Source: Agromyces intestinalis (GTDB lineage Bacteria; Actinomycetota; Actinomycetes; Actinomycetales; Microbacteriaceae). Taken from it: a stretch of 64,000 nucleotides of DNA. Position 1 is the first letter of the stretch, and each line of letters begins with the position of its first letter. Both the position numbers and the translations under genes were made by a program. Location of the stretch: positions 744,001 through 808,000 of the forward strand of contig NZ_CP043505.1 in the NCBI RefSeq assembly GCF_008365295.1, in the 5' to 3' direction. The notes below the pieces were generated by a model, which worked only from the letters and a program-made list of their open reading frames with translations, had not been told where the DNA came from and did no database searches. Positions 54,991 to 63,032 of the stretch are shown one piece after another.

Positions 54991-55614
54991 GTGCCGGATG
55001 CCACGAGGCCGCGAGCCGCACGCAAATCCCCCGCCGAGCGCGCCGCCGAGATCCGCGACGCCGCTCGCGCGCTCGCCCTCGAAGGCGGCCTCGTCGAGGT
55101 CACGCTGCGCGCCGTCGCGCGTCGGGCGGGCGTCGCCCCCGCGCTCGTGGCCCACTACGAGCCGAGCATGGACGATCTCGTCGCCGAGACGTTCAGGTCG
55201 ATCACCACTGATGAGCTCGCCGACGTCGCAGCGCTCGTCACCGCCACCGGCGAGGCTTCCGCGCGCGCGCGCGTGCACGCGCTCGTCGCGACCGCGCTCG
55301 ACCCAGCCCGCGATGACGTCACCGCGGTGTGGGTCGACGCGTGGAGCCTCGGCCGCCGCAACACCGCGCTCGCCGCCGCGGTGCGCGCGGTCGCCGACGG
55401 CTGGCACGAGCGGGTCGCCCGACTCGTACGCGACGGCATCGCCGACGGCGAGTTCGGCACCCACATCGACGCCGACGCGATCGCCTGGCTGCTCGTCGGA
55501 ATCATCGACGGACTCAACGCCCAGTCGGTCGTGCACGACCGACACGACGCCGGCCGCGCTGAGGTCGTGCTGCGAACCCTCGACCGCGAGCTCGGCGTGC
55601 GCCCGGCACCCTAG
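54991..55614 (+). CDS. TetR-family repressor (BetI-like)
   Basis: A 207-aa repressor. The N-terminal HTH LRAVARRAGVAPALVAHYEP (about residues 37-56) is followed by helical ligand-binding and dimerisation regions; AHYEPSMDDLVAE is the BetI-like loop. GTG with AGGAG upstream. It probably represses the divergent agmatine deiminase-amidase pair through the dyad between them, with agmatine or putrescine as possible inducer. Its end overlaps the convergent next gene at CTAG. Confidence 0.88.
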   Translation: MPDATRPRAARKSPAERAAEIRDAARALALEGGLVEVTLRAVARRAGVAPALVAHYEPSMDDLVAETFRSITTDELADVAALVTATGEASARARVHALVATALDPARDDVTAVWVDAWSLGRRNTALAAAVRAVADGWHERVARLVRDGIADGEFGTHIDADAIAWLLVGIIDGLNAQSVVHDRHDAGRAEVVLRTLDRELGVRPAP

Positions 55615-56009
55615 GCCAGGTCCGCCGCGCGTGTCACGGCGACCGGCTCGCCCTCGTCGCCCTGATCGCCGAGCGGGCGCCGCTGCCACGGCCATCGCCC
55701 CGAGATCTCGAGCTCGAGCGACCAGCTCAGGAACGTGCGGATGAGCACGATGATCGCCAGCACGATCACCGAGTCGAGCGTGGGCGTGACCGCGACGGTC
55801 TTGATGATGTCGGCTGCGACGAGCAGTTCGAGTCCGAGCAGGATCGCCCGCCCCAGCACGCGCCGGAATCGCACGTAGACGGGCCCGCGACGGCCGAGCG
55901 CCCGCACCGCGGCATCCACGAACGCATAGAGCACGCCGACCACGATCGCGGCCACGCCGGCGATGTCGATGATCTCGCCGACCGTCTGGATCGCCCGACC
56001 GAACTCCAT
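55611..56009 (-). CDS. DUF1622-family membrane protein
   Basis: A 132-aa protein with three predicted membrane helices and a short charged tail. The motif FRRVLGRAILLGLELLVAAD followed by IIKTVAVTPT is characteristic of DUF1622. Function unknown; the family is often near transport or stress genes. The stop shares CTAG with the TetR stop, a four-base convergent overlap. ATG at 56009 follows a purine-rich GAGGGGGGCGC. Confidence 0.85.
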   Translation of the reverse strand: MEFGRAIQTVGEIIDIAGVAAIVVGVLYAFVDAAVRALGRRGPVYVRFRRVLGRAILLGLELLVAADIIKTVAVTPTLDSVIVLAIIVLIRTFLSWSLELEISGRWPWQRRPLGDQGDEGEPVAVTRAADLA

Positions 56010-56105
56010 GCGCCCCCCTCGGGGCTACGGTACCGGCGCGACCCGCGTCGGAGGCGCCGAACCGCCGCGCACGCCGCGCGCGCCTCGCACCCCGCCCCGC
56101 CCGGA

Positions 56106-56144
56106 ACACGCACACGCACACGCACACGCATACGCACACGCACA
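56106..56144. repeat. (CACACG)6 tandem repeat
   Basis: About six hexamers, one with a C-to-T change (CATACG), ending six bases before repeat copy C. Part of the 421-bp gap 56010-56430, which otherwise contains that repeat and the pckG terminator. Confidence 0.85.
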
Positions 56145-56149
56145 ATCGG

Positions 56150-56240
56150 CGTTTCTCAGGAAGTCCCGTCCGAATCCGTGCGTTTCTCAGGAAGACACGC
56201 CGTGCTCGACGCCGTTCCGACCCGTTACGCCTGAAAAAGG
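56150..56240 (+). repeat. Dispersed 89-bp repeat, copy C
   Basis: Starts CGTTTCTCAGGAAG and ends CGCCTGAAAAAGG. An internal direct copy GTTTCTCAGGAAG lies about 30 bp in. Same orientation as copy A. Confidence 0.78.
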
Positions 56241-56283
56241 TCAGTGCTGCTGATGCGAGCGGGGGCGGCGGCGGGCGAAGACA

Positions 56284-56330
56284 CGGATGCCCCGGGGCGC
56301 GCCTTCCCGTGCACGCCGCCGGGGCATCCG
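56284..56330 (-). terminator. Terminator of pckG
   Basis: 12-bp perfect stem CGGATGCCCCGG / CCGGGGCATCCG with an inner GGCG/CGCC, 100 bp past the pckG stop on the minus strand. Confidence 0.65.
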
Positions 56331-56430
56331 TTCACGTCCCGAAGCCGGGAGTCGATCACCGACCCGGGAACCCTGCCGCCGGTCGACACCGGCACCGATG
56401 CCAACGGCGCATCAGTGCCGGAGCCGCCCG

Positions 56431-58353
56431 CTACGAACGCTCGAGGTGGTAGCGCAGGCTCGCCAGTTCGGCGCGCAGCGCCGCGGGCACCCGGTCGCCG
56501 AACTGGGCGAAGTACTCGTCGGTGAGATCGCACTCGGCCAGCCACGAATCGCGGTCCACGTCGAAGAGGTGCGCGACCGTGGCATCCGACAGCTCGAGGC
56601 CGTCGAGGTCGAGCGAGCCCGGCGCGGGCAGCAGACCGATCGGCTCCTCGACCGCGGCGGCGGTGCCCTCGACGCGGCCGACGATCCACTCGAGGACGCG
56701 CGAGTTCTCGCCGAACCCGGGCCAGAGGAACGAGCCGTCGGCCGCCTTGCGGAACCAGTTCACCTGGAAGATCTTCGGCGCCTTGTCGCCGAGCACGCGA
56801 CCCATCTTGATCCAGTGACCCCAGTAGTCGGCCATGTTGTAGCCGCAGAACGGCAGCATCGCGAACGGGTCGCGGCGCAGCTCGCCGACAGTGCCCTCGG
56901 CCGCGGCGGTCTTCTCGGACGAGATCGTCGCCCCCATGAACACTCCGTGTTTCCAGCTGCGGGCCTCGGCGACGAGGGGCACGTTCGTCGCGCGGCGCCC
57001 TCCGAACAGGATCGCGTCGATCGGCACGCCGTCGTGGGCGTCCCAGTCGTCGGAGATCTGCGGGCACTGGGCCGCGGCGACCGTGAACCGCGAGTTCGGG
57101 TGCGCGGCCGGGCGCCCCGAATCGGGCGTCCACGGGCGGCCCTGCCAGTCGATGAGGCGGGCTGGCGGAGCATCCGTCAGTCCCTCCCACCACACATCGC
57201 CGTCTTCGCGGAGGGCGACGTTCGTGAAGATGGTGTTGCCCCACAGGGTCTGCACCGCGGTGGGATTCGTCGACTCCCCCGTGCCGGGCGCGACGCCGAA
57301 GAAGCCGGCCTCGGGGTTGATCGCGTAGAGCCGGCCGTCGGCGCCGGGACGCATCCACGCGATGTCGTCGCCGATCGTCTCGACCTTCCAGCCGGGGATG
57401 GTCGGCCGCAGCATCGCGAGGTTCGTCTTGCCGCACGCCGACGGGAACGCCGCCGCCACGTGGTAGGCCTTGCCCTCAGGCGAAGTGATCTTGATGAGCA
57501 GCATGTGCTCGGCGAGCCATCCCTCGTCGCGCGCCATGACCGACGCGATGCGCAGCGCGAAGCACTTCTTCGCGAGCAGGGCGTTGCCGCCGTAGCCCGA
57601 GCCGTACGACCAGATCTCGCGCGAGTCGGGGAACTGCACGATGTACTTCGTGTCGCTGCACGGCCACTCGACCTCCGCGCGCCGGTGCCCGACCGCGTCG
57701 ACGAGCGGGTAGCCGACCGAGTGCACAGTGCGCACCCACGGCTCGCCCTGCTCGATGAGCCGGTACACCTGCTCGCCCATGCGCGTCATGATGCCCATCG
57801 ACAGCACGACGTAGGGCGAGTCGGTGATCTCGACGCCGAGCTGCGAGATCGGGCCGCCGAGCGGCCCCATCGAGAACGGCACGACGTACATCGTGCGGCC
57901 CTTCATCGAACCGGCGAACACGCCGCGCAGCTCGTCGCGCATCTCGCGCGGATCGCGCCAGTTGTTCGTGGGCCCCGCATCTTCTTCATAGGTCGAGCAG
58001 ATGAAGGTGCGGTCCTCGACGCGGGCGACATCGCCCGGGTCGGTGCGCGCGAGGTAGCTGTTGGGGCGCCACTCGGGGTTGAGCTTGATGAGCTTGCCCT
58101 CGGCCACGAGCTGCTTGGTGAGCAGGTCGGCCTCCTGCAGCGAGCCGTCGCACCACACGATCTCGTCGGGCTGAGTGAGTGCGGCGATCTCGCCGACCCA
58201 GGCGGCGAGCGCGCGGTCGGTGGTACCGGCGCGCAGGCCGCCGCCGATCTCGACGGAGGGCTCGGATGCCTCGCGGTTCTGGTACTCGGATGCCTCGCGG
58301 CCGTCGTACTCGGATGCGCCGGTGCCGGCGCTGAGGTCGGAGATCGTCATCAT
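56431..58353 (-). CDS. pckG: GTP-dependent phosphoenolpyruvate carboxykinase
   Basis: A 640-aa enzyme that makes PEP from oxaloacetate and GTP, the entry to gluconeogenesis. The GTP class signature [13 protein letters not shown] is near residue 303 with its active-site Cys. [15 protein letters not shown] and the NWFRK motif complete the site. The N-terminus has an unusual 8-residue tandem ([16 protein letters not shown]) encoded by 24-bp DNA repeats (58263-58310) ahead of the conserved fold. Two adjacent ATG codons (58353, 58350) follow GAAGGG. It is divergent from a RamB-like regulator. Confidence 0.95.
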   Translation of the reverse strand: MMTISDLSAGTGASEYDGREASEYQNREASEPSVEIGGGLRAGTTDRALAAWVGEIAALTQPDEIVWCDGSLQEADLLTKQLVAEGKLIKLNPEWRPNSYLARTDPGDVARVEDRTFICSTYEEDAGPTNNWRDPREMRDELRGVFAGSMKGRTMYVVPFSMGPLGGPISQLGVEITDSPYVVLSMGIMTRMGEQVYRLIEQGEPWVRTVHSVGYPLVDAVGHRRAEVEWPCSDTKYIVQFPDSREIWSYGSGYGGNALLAKKCFALRIASVMARDEGWLAEHMLLIKITSPEGKAYHVAAAFPSACGKTNLAMLRPTIPGWKVETIGDDIAWMRPGADGRLYAINPEAGFFGVAPGTGESTNPTAVQTLWGNTIFTNVALREDGDVWWEGLTDAPPARLIDWQGRPWTPDSGRPAAHPNSRFTVAAAQCPQISDDWDAHDGVPIDAILFGGRRATNVPLVAEARSWKHGVFMGATISSEKTAAAEGTVGELRRDPFAMLPFCGYNMADYWGHWIKMGRVLGDKAPKIFQVNWFRKAADGSFLWPGFGENSRVLEWIVGRVEGTAAAVEEPIGLLPAPGSLDLDGLELSDATVAHLFDVDRDSWLAECDLTDEYFAQFGDRVPAALRAELASLRYHLERS

Positions 58354-58435
58354 CGAGCCCTTCGATCGGTCGGGAGGTTCCCGGAATCGGTTCGTTGCAT
58401 CCAGAATCCGTCAGATCGGGGCATCCCAACATCCA

Positions 58436-58473
58436 TTTGCGCTGTAAAGAACCGACGATCTTTCGATACGGTT
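58436..58473. promoter_or_regulatory. Candidate RamB-type sites between pckG and the regulator
   Basis: TTTGC-GCT-GTAAA (58436-58448) resembles the TTTGCAAA-type site of RamB. AACCG..CGGTT (58450-58473) is a dyad over the -10 TACGGT (58467-58472), which sits six bases before the regulator ATG. Both would permit control of the divergent pckG and autoregulation. Confidence 0.45.
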
Positions 58474-58478
58474 AAGCC

Positions 58479-59921
58479 ATGAAGGCAGGCACCCCCGACC
58501 TCGCGACGCTCGGCCACCGCATCCGCCATTTCCGCGGCGAGCGCGGGCTCACTCTCGACCAGCTCGGCGAGCTGGTCGGCCTGGCCGGCAGCCAGCTCTC
58601 ACTCATCGAGAACGGCAAGCGCGAACCCAAGCTGTCGACGCTCGACGCACTGGCGGCCGCCCTCGACGTGCAGCTCGCCGACCTGCTCGCGCGCGAGGCG
58701 CCCAGCCCGCGCGCGGCACTCGAGCTCGAACTCGGGCGCGCGCAGGCGTCGCCGCTCTACCAGAGTCTCGGCCTGCCGCCCGTGCGCCCCGGGCGCGGAA
58801 TCACCGACGAGACGCTCGCTGCGATCGTCGGCCTGCACCGCGAGTTGCAGCGGCGCGCGAGCGAGGCCATCGCCACGCCCGAAGAGGCGCGCCGCGCCAA
58901 CACCGACCTTCGCGAGCGCATGCGCGCCCGTGACAACCACCTGCCCGACATCGAGGAGCTCGCCGAAGAGCAGGTGCGCGCCTCGGGTCACCGCTCGGGC
59001 GCGCTCACGCACCGCGAGGTCAGCGTCATGGCCGAGCGGCTCGGCTTCAAGCTCATCTACGTCGACGACCTTCCCGACTCGACGCGCTCGATCACCGACC
59101 TCGCGAACGGGCGCATCTACCTGCCACCGGCGTCGATCCCCGGCGGCCACGGCCTTCGCTCGATGGCGCTGCAGGCGATGGGCCATCGCCTCCTCGGCCA
59201 CCAGCCGCCCGCGAGCTACGACGAGTTCCTCTGGCAGCGGTTGCAGATCAACTACTTCGCCGCCGCGTGCCTCATGCCGCAGGAGGCATCCGTCGCGTTC
59301 CTGTCGCAGGCCAAGAAAGAGAAGCGCCTCGCGATCGAGGACTTCCGCGACGCGTTCGGCGTGACGCACGAGGCGGCTGCGCTGCGGTTCACGAACCTCG
59401 CGACGGTGCACCTCGATATGACGCTGCACTTCCTGCGGGTGAACGGCGACGGGGCGCTGCTGAAGGGGTACGAGAACGACGGGCTCCCGCTGCCGACGGA
59501 TGTCACGGGCTCGATCGAGGGGCAATGGGTCTGCAAGCGGTGGCGCGCCCGGCGAGCGTTCGAAGAGACGAACCGCACGACCGAGAACTACCAGTACACC
59601 GACACCCCGGCGGGCACGTTCTGGTGCGCGACCCAGACCGGGCGAACGGATGCCACGGAGTTCTCGATCACCGTCGGCGTGCCGTTCAACCAGGCGAAGT
59701 GGTTCCGCGGGCGCGAGACGACGGTGCGCGCCGAGTCGCGCTGCCCCGACGAGTCGTGCTGCCGGCGCGCGCCCGACCCGCTCGCTGAGCGTTGGGCCGG
59801 GCAGGCGTGGCCGAGCGCCCGCCTGCACGCGCACGTGCTGTCGCCGCTGCCGTCGGGCACGTTCCCCGGCGTCGACGACGCCGAGGTCTACGCGTTCCTC
59901 GAGGCGCACGCCGGCAAGTAG
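58479..59921 (+). CDS. RamB/ScfR-like short-chain fatty-acid-type regulator
   Basis: A 480-aa regulator. N-terminal HTH_3 domain (IRHFRGERGLTLDQLGELVG, about residues 11-30). The central region resembles the ImmA/IrrE peptidase but reads MGHRLLGHQ where the active enzymes have HExxH, so catalysis is doubtful. The C-terminal domain carries CPDESCCRR and other Cys typical of the RamB/ScfR group. In relatives it senses acetyl- or propionyl-CoA-linked states and controls acetate and gluconeogenic genes. Divergence from pckG fits. Confidence 0.85.
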   Translation: MKAGTPDLATLGHRIRHFRGERGLTLDQLGELVGLAGSQLSLIENGKREPKLSTLDALAAALDVQLADLLAREAPSPRAALELELGRAQASPLYQSLGLPPVRPGRGITDETLAAIVGLHRELQRRASEAIATPEEARRANTDLRERMRARDNHLPDIEELAEEQVRASGHRSGALTHREVSVMAERLGFKLIYVDDLPDSTRSITDLANGRIYLPPASIPGGHGLRSMALQAMGHRLLGHQPPASYDEFLWQRLQINYFAAACLMPQEASVAFLSQAKKEKRLAIEDFRDAFGVTHEAAALRFTNLATVHLDMTLHFLRVNGDGALLKGYENDGLPLPTDVTGSIEGQWVCKRWRARRAFEETNRTTENYQYTDTPAGTFWCATQTGRTDATEFSITVGVPFNQAKWFRGRETTVRAESRCPDESCCRRAPDPLAERWAGQAWPSARLHAHVLSPLPSGTFPGVDDAEVYAFLEAHAGK

Positions 59922-59960
59922 CGCGTCGGCGTGCGCCGCGGCATCCCCGCTCTTCCGTGC

Positions 59961-60048
59961 GCTTTTCAGGCGTAACGGGTCGGAACCGCGGCCGACACGG
60001 CGTGTCCTCCTGAATACGGTGCGTTTTCGGCCCGCGTTCCTGAAAAGG
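59961..60048 (-). repeat. Dispersed 89-bp repeat, copy D (inverted)
   Basis: Reverse complement of the consensus; plus strand begins GCTTTTCAGGCGTAACGGGT and ends TTCCTGAAAAGG. It follows the regulator gene. Most divergent copy: the internal CTCAGGA is changed. Confidence 0.72.
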
Positions 60049-60063
60049 GCCCCTGGCGGCGGC

Positions 60064-60099
60064 GGGAGGCGGGGCGGGAGGCGGGGCGGGAGGCGGGGC
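60064..60099. repeat. 12-bp G-rich tandem repeat, three copies
   Basis: Three exact copies of GGGAGGCGGGGC, 15 bp after repeat copy D. The runs of G could form a quadruplex. Confidence 0.85.
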
Positions 60100-60107
60100 G
60101 GGCGGCG

Positions 60108-60374
60108 CTACTCCTCGACGCCGGGGTCGCCGCCGTCGAGTCCGCCGTCGGTCGACTCGGTGAGCGGGTCGGCGCTGCGCGACGGGTCGGTCGGGCGGGG
60201 CCGGTCGCCGCGGAGCCCGTCGGCAGCGAGCTGGTCAGGGTCGTCGTTCTGGTGCGCGCCTACGCGGTCGGGCACGCCGCCCTCGAGCCCGTCTGCCACG
60301 AGCTGCTCGGGGTCGTCGTTCTCGCGCGCGTCGCCGATGGGGTTGAGGTCCTCTGGGAATGTCGAATCAGTCAT
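60108..60374 (-). CDS. Small acidic protein with internal repeat
   Basis: An 88-aa, very acidic, probably disordered protein. The segment NDDPEQLVADGLEGGVPDR recurs as NDDPDQLAADGLRGDRPRP 24 residues later. No Cys or Trp and no membrane helix. Starts at ATG 60374; an upstream in-frame ATG would run into the PadR promoter. Function unknown. Composition and repeat look real rather than random. Confidence 0.65.
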   Translation of the reverse strand: MTDSTFPEDLNPIGDARENDDPEQLVADGLEGGVPDRVGAHQNDDPDQLAADGLRGDRPRPTDPSRSADPLTESTDGGLDGGDPGVEE

Positions 60375-60474
60375 GAGGTCAGCATCGCGCGGTCGGCGAC
60401 GCGCGGGCAGGGGCTTGACGTGCGGCCCCACACGGGTCTCGCGCCACGCGCGGCTCGCCACTTCATCGTGTTGC

Positions 60475-60503
60475 TTGCAATAGTGTGTGCTGCACAGTAT
60501 CGT
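60475..60503 (+). promoter_or_regulatory. Promoter and PadR operator
   Basis: -35 TTGCAA (60475-60480), exact 17-bp spacer, -10 TATCGT (60498-60503), then GTGACTC and ATG. An inverted repeat ATAGTGTG-N5-CACAGTAT (7 of 8 paired) covers the spacer and touches both elements, the expected place for autorepression by PadR. Confidence 0.7.
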
Positions 60504-60510
60504 GTGACTC

Positions 60511-60864
60511 ATGAACGAACGAGACGAGACGACCGCGGGTCACGTGCAAGAGCTGCGCCGCGGCACGGTCGTGCTCGCATGCCTCATCCGGCTGCGCACG
60601 CCCGACTACGGCTACGCGCTGCTCGAGTCGCTCGACGCGATCGGCATCGCCGTCGATGCGAACACCCTGTACCCGCTGCTGCGCCGGCTCGAGAAGCAGG
60701 GGCTGCTCACCAGCGAGTGGAACACCGACGAGGCGAGGCCGCGCAAGTTCTACCGCACCAGCCTCGCCGGCGAGCGTCTCGCCGCCGCCCTCACCGACGA
60801 ATGGCACCTGATCGACCGGGCGCTCACGCGCCTCACCGACCCCGACGAGGAAGACGAATCATGA
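60511..60864 (+). CDS. PadR-family transcriptional regulator
   Basis: A 117-aa winged-helix repressor. LRRGTVVLACLIRLRTPDYG and GIAVDANTLYPLLRRLEKQG are the recognition region typical of PadR. GLLTSEWNTDEARPRKFY forms the wing, followed by a dimerisation helix. Its TGA overlaps the next gene (ATGA), so it is coupled to the membrane partner it likely controls. Leaderless message from a strong promoter. Confidence 0.92.
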   Translation: MNERDETTAGHVQELRRGTVVLACLIRLRTPDYGYALLESLDAIGIAVDANTLYPLLRRLEKQGLLTSEWNTDEARPRKFYRTSLAGERLAAALTDEWHLIDRALTRLTDPDEEDES

Positions 60865-61838
60865 CCACCGCAACCCTCACCGACCGCTATGTGTGGGCGG
60901 CCGTCCGCACCGTCCCCGAGACCCAGCGCACCGAGCTCGAACGCGAACTGCGCGAGCGCATCGGCGATGCCACCGACGCGCTCGTCGACCAGGGCCGCGA
61001 GGCATCCGACGCCGAACGCGCCGCGCTCACCGACCTGGGCGACCCGGCCGCGCTCGCCGCCGTCTACGTCGACCGCCCGCTGCACCTCATCGGGCCGCGG
61101 TACTACTTCGTGTGGTGGCGGCTGCTGAAGCTGCTCGCCGCGATCGTGCTGCCGATCGTCGCCGCCGCGCTCACGCTAGCCCAGGTGATCGCCGGCGCGT
61201 CGGTTGGCGAGATCATCGGCACGGTGGTGTCGGTCACCCTCTCGACTGCCGTGCACCTCGCGTTCTGGACGACGCTCGTCTTCGCGGTGCTCGAGCGCAC
61301 CCCCGCGGCCGAGGGCACCCGCGGCATCGACGGCATGTGGACCCTCGACCAGCTTCCCCAGCTGCCCGACCCGGGCCGCCCCCACCGGGTGTCCGACCTG
61401 GTCGCCTCGCTCGTGGGGCTCGCGGTCTTCGCCGCGCTCATCGTCTGGCAGCAGTTCGGGGGCGTGATCCTCGACGGCACGTCGATGCCGCTGCTCGATC
61501 CGGCCCTGTGGAGCTTCTGGCTGCCGTACTTCCTCGTGCTCATCGCGGTCACGATGGCGTTCTCGGTCGCGGTGTTCGCGTGGGGCTGGAACTGGTGGCT
61601 CGCACTCGCCAACCTCGTGCTGCAGGTCGCGTTCACGGTGCCGACGCTCTGGCTGTTCATCACCGGGCAGCTGATCAACCCGGCCGCGCTCGACGCGATC
61701 GGCTGGCCGTGGGGCGAGTCCGACCGGGTGATCGTGCCGGTGATCGTCATCGTCTTCGTCGCTGCGGCCGTGTGGAACATCATCGACGGCGCGATCAAGG
61801 CGTGGCGAGCCGGCCGAGCCCGCACCACGACGGCCTGA
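60861..61838 (+). CDS. PadR-linked membrane protein with HAAS-like N-terminus
   Basis: A 325-aa protein. The N-terminal 75 residues (QRTELERELRERIGDATDAL, DLGDPAALAAVYVDRP) match the helical permease-prefix/HAAS domain seen next to PadR regulators. It is followed by about seven membrane segments. Such pairs are common in actinobacteria and Firmicutes, and the membrane part is thought to act in stress response; its biochemical function is unknown. Translation is coupled to the regulator. Confidence 0.85.
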   Translation: MTTATLTDRYVWAAVRTVPETQRTELERELRERIGDATDALVDQGREASDAERAALTDLGDPAALAAVYVDRPLHLIGPRYYFVWWRLLKLLAAIVLPIVAAALTLAQVIAGASVGEIIGTVVSVTLSTAVHLAFWTTLVFAVLERTPAAEGTRGIDGMWTLDQLPQLPDPGRPHRVSDLVASLVGLAVFAALIVWQQFGGVILDGTSMPLLDPALWSFWLPYFLVLIAVTMAFSVAVFAWGWNWWLALANLVLQVAFTVPTLWLFITGQLINPAALDAIGWPWGESDRVIVPVIVIVFVAAAVWNIIDGAIKAWRAGRARTTTA

Positions 61839-61903
61839 CCCGTTCGCGAAGCACGCGACGCGCCGGTGGAAGTCCGCCGCCGGCGCGTCGCGCGCGCTCG
61901 CGC

Positions 61904-62707
61904 CTACTTCGGCTGCATCCGGATCGCGCCGTCGAGCCGGATCGTCTCGCCGTTGAGCAGCGGGTTCTCGACGATGTGCCGCACCAGCGCCGCGTACTCG
62001 GCCGGCGTGCCCATGCGAGACGGATGCGGGATCTGCTCCTCGAGCGAGCGCTGCACGTCCTCGGGCATGCCGGCCATCATCGGCGTCTGCATGATGCCCG
62101 GCGCGATCGTCACCACCCGGATGAGCAGCTTCGACAGGTCGCGCGCGAGCGGCAGCGTCATCGCCGCGACGCCGCCCTTCGACGCCGAGTACGCCGCCTG
62201 CCCGATCTGCCCGTCGAACGCGGCGACCGAGGCGGTGTTCACGATGACGCCGCGCTCAGCGGTCTCGGGCACGCCGGGCAGCGCCTGCGTCGCGACCGGC
62301 TCGTGCGCGGCCATCGCGGCGGCCGCGAGCCGGGCCACGTTGAAGGTGCCGATCAGGTTCACCCGGATCGTGCGCTCGAACGCGGCGAGCGCGAGCGGCC
62401 CCTCGCGGCCCACCGTGCGGCCGGCGGTCGCGATGCCCGCGCAGCTCACGGCCACGCGCAGGGGGGCGCGCTGCTGCACCAGGTCGATCGCGGCCTGCAC
62501 GGATGCCTCGTCGGTGACGTCGGCGGCGGCGAAGCGCACACTGCCGCCCGTGGCATCCGAGAGCTCGGCCGCGACCTGCTCGCCGGGCGCCGTCGGCAGA
62601 TCGACGATGACCACCTCGGCGCCGGCCGCCGCCAGCACCTGCACGGTGCCGCGCCCGAGCCCCGACGCCCCGCCGGTGACGATCGCCCCTTGGCCGTTCA
62701 GCTCCAT
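61904..62707 (-). CDS. SDR-family 3-hydroxyacyl-CoA dehydrogenase (HSD10-like)
   Basis: A 267-aa short-chain dehydrogenase. NAD-binding [10 protein letters not shown] is near residue 11 and NAG-like CAG near residue 91. Catalytic residues: Ser in [10 protein letters not shown] and the YSASK pair (about 173-177). The pattern ([27 protein letters not shown] at the end) is that of 3-hydroxyacyl-CoA dehydrogenase type 2. Downstream of a thiolase in the same direction, it fits a fatty-acid beta-oxidation or acetoacetyl-CoA pathway. 325 bp of repeats separate the two genes. Confidence 0.9.
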   Translation of the reverse strand: MELNGQGAIVTGGASGLGRGTVQVLAAAGAEVVIVDLPTAPGEQVAAELSDATGGSVRFAAADVTDEASVQAAIDLVQQRAPLRVAVSCAGIATAGRTVGREGPLALAAFERTIRVNLIGTFNVARLAAAAMAAHEPVATQALPGVPETAERGVIVNTASVAAFDGQIGQAAYSASKGGVAAMTLPLARDLSKLLIRVVTIAPGIMQTPMMAGMPEDVQRSLEEQIPHPSRMGTPAEYAALVRHIVENPLLNGETIRLDGAIRMQPK

Positions 62708-62873
62708 CCGTTCACCCTCTCCATCCGTTCACCCGCTCCAACCGATACTGTCCCGTACCGTCCCACTCTCCCCTGTCTCGTGTCATTCCGTCCCGTGTCG
62801 TCCCGTGTCGTCCCGTCCACCCTGTCCTGTCGGTCGCGCTCTCCCCAATCCCCACTTCGCCCAGCTCGACGAA
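62708..62873. other. Pyrimidine-rich intergenic stretch with CGTCCCGTGT-like repeats
   Basis: No gene in the 325-bp gap 62708-63032. This part has CCATCCGTTCACC twice and several loose repeats of GTCCCGT/GTGTCGTCCC. It continues into the nested palindrome and the 19-bp tandem repeat. Transcription from the thiolase gene would have to pass through it to reach the SDR gene. Confidence 0.6.
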
Positions 62874-62933
62874 TGTTTCCGTTCGAACCCGAGGTTTCCA
62901 TGCGAGCGGAAACACCATGCTCGAACGGAAACA
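62874..62933. repeat. Nested palindrome (TGTTTCC/GGAAACA)
   Basis: Outer arms TGTTTCCGTTCGA and TCGAACGGAAACA are perfect 13-bp inverted repeats. Inside, GGTTTCC and GGAAACA form a second, imperfect hairpin. It resembles a mobile palindromic element but occurs only once here. Confidence 0.7.
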
Positions 62934-62940
62934 CTCGGCG

Positions 62941-62997
62941 GGACGGGGCAGGGTCGGCGGGACGGGGCAGGGTCGGCGGGACGAGGCAGGGTCGGCG
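62941..62997. repeat. 19-bp tandem repeat, three copies
   Basis: Unit GGACGGGGCAGGGTCGGCG, repeated three times with one change (GACGAGG) in the third, directly after the nested palindrome. Confidence 0.85.
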
Positions 62998-63032
62998 GGA
63001 CTGGACGAGGGGGTTGGGTGGGCGAGCCGTCG

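Noticed and set aside
60061..60107. Possible coding of Gly/Arg-rich peptide
   Set aside because: Pure 12-bp G-rich repeat, no start or ribosome site.
62874..63000. Possible CRISPR-like array
   Set aside because: Tandem units are contiguous without spacers; the palindrome is single.
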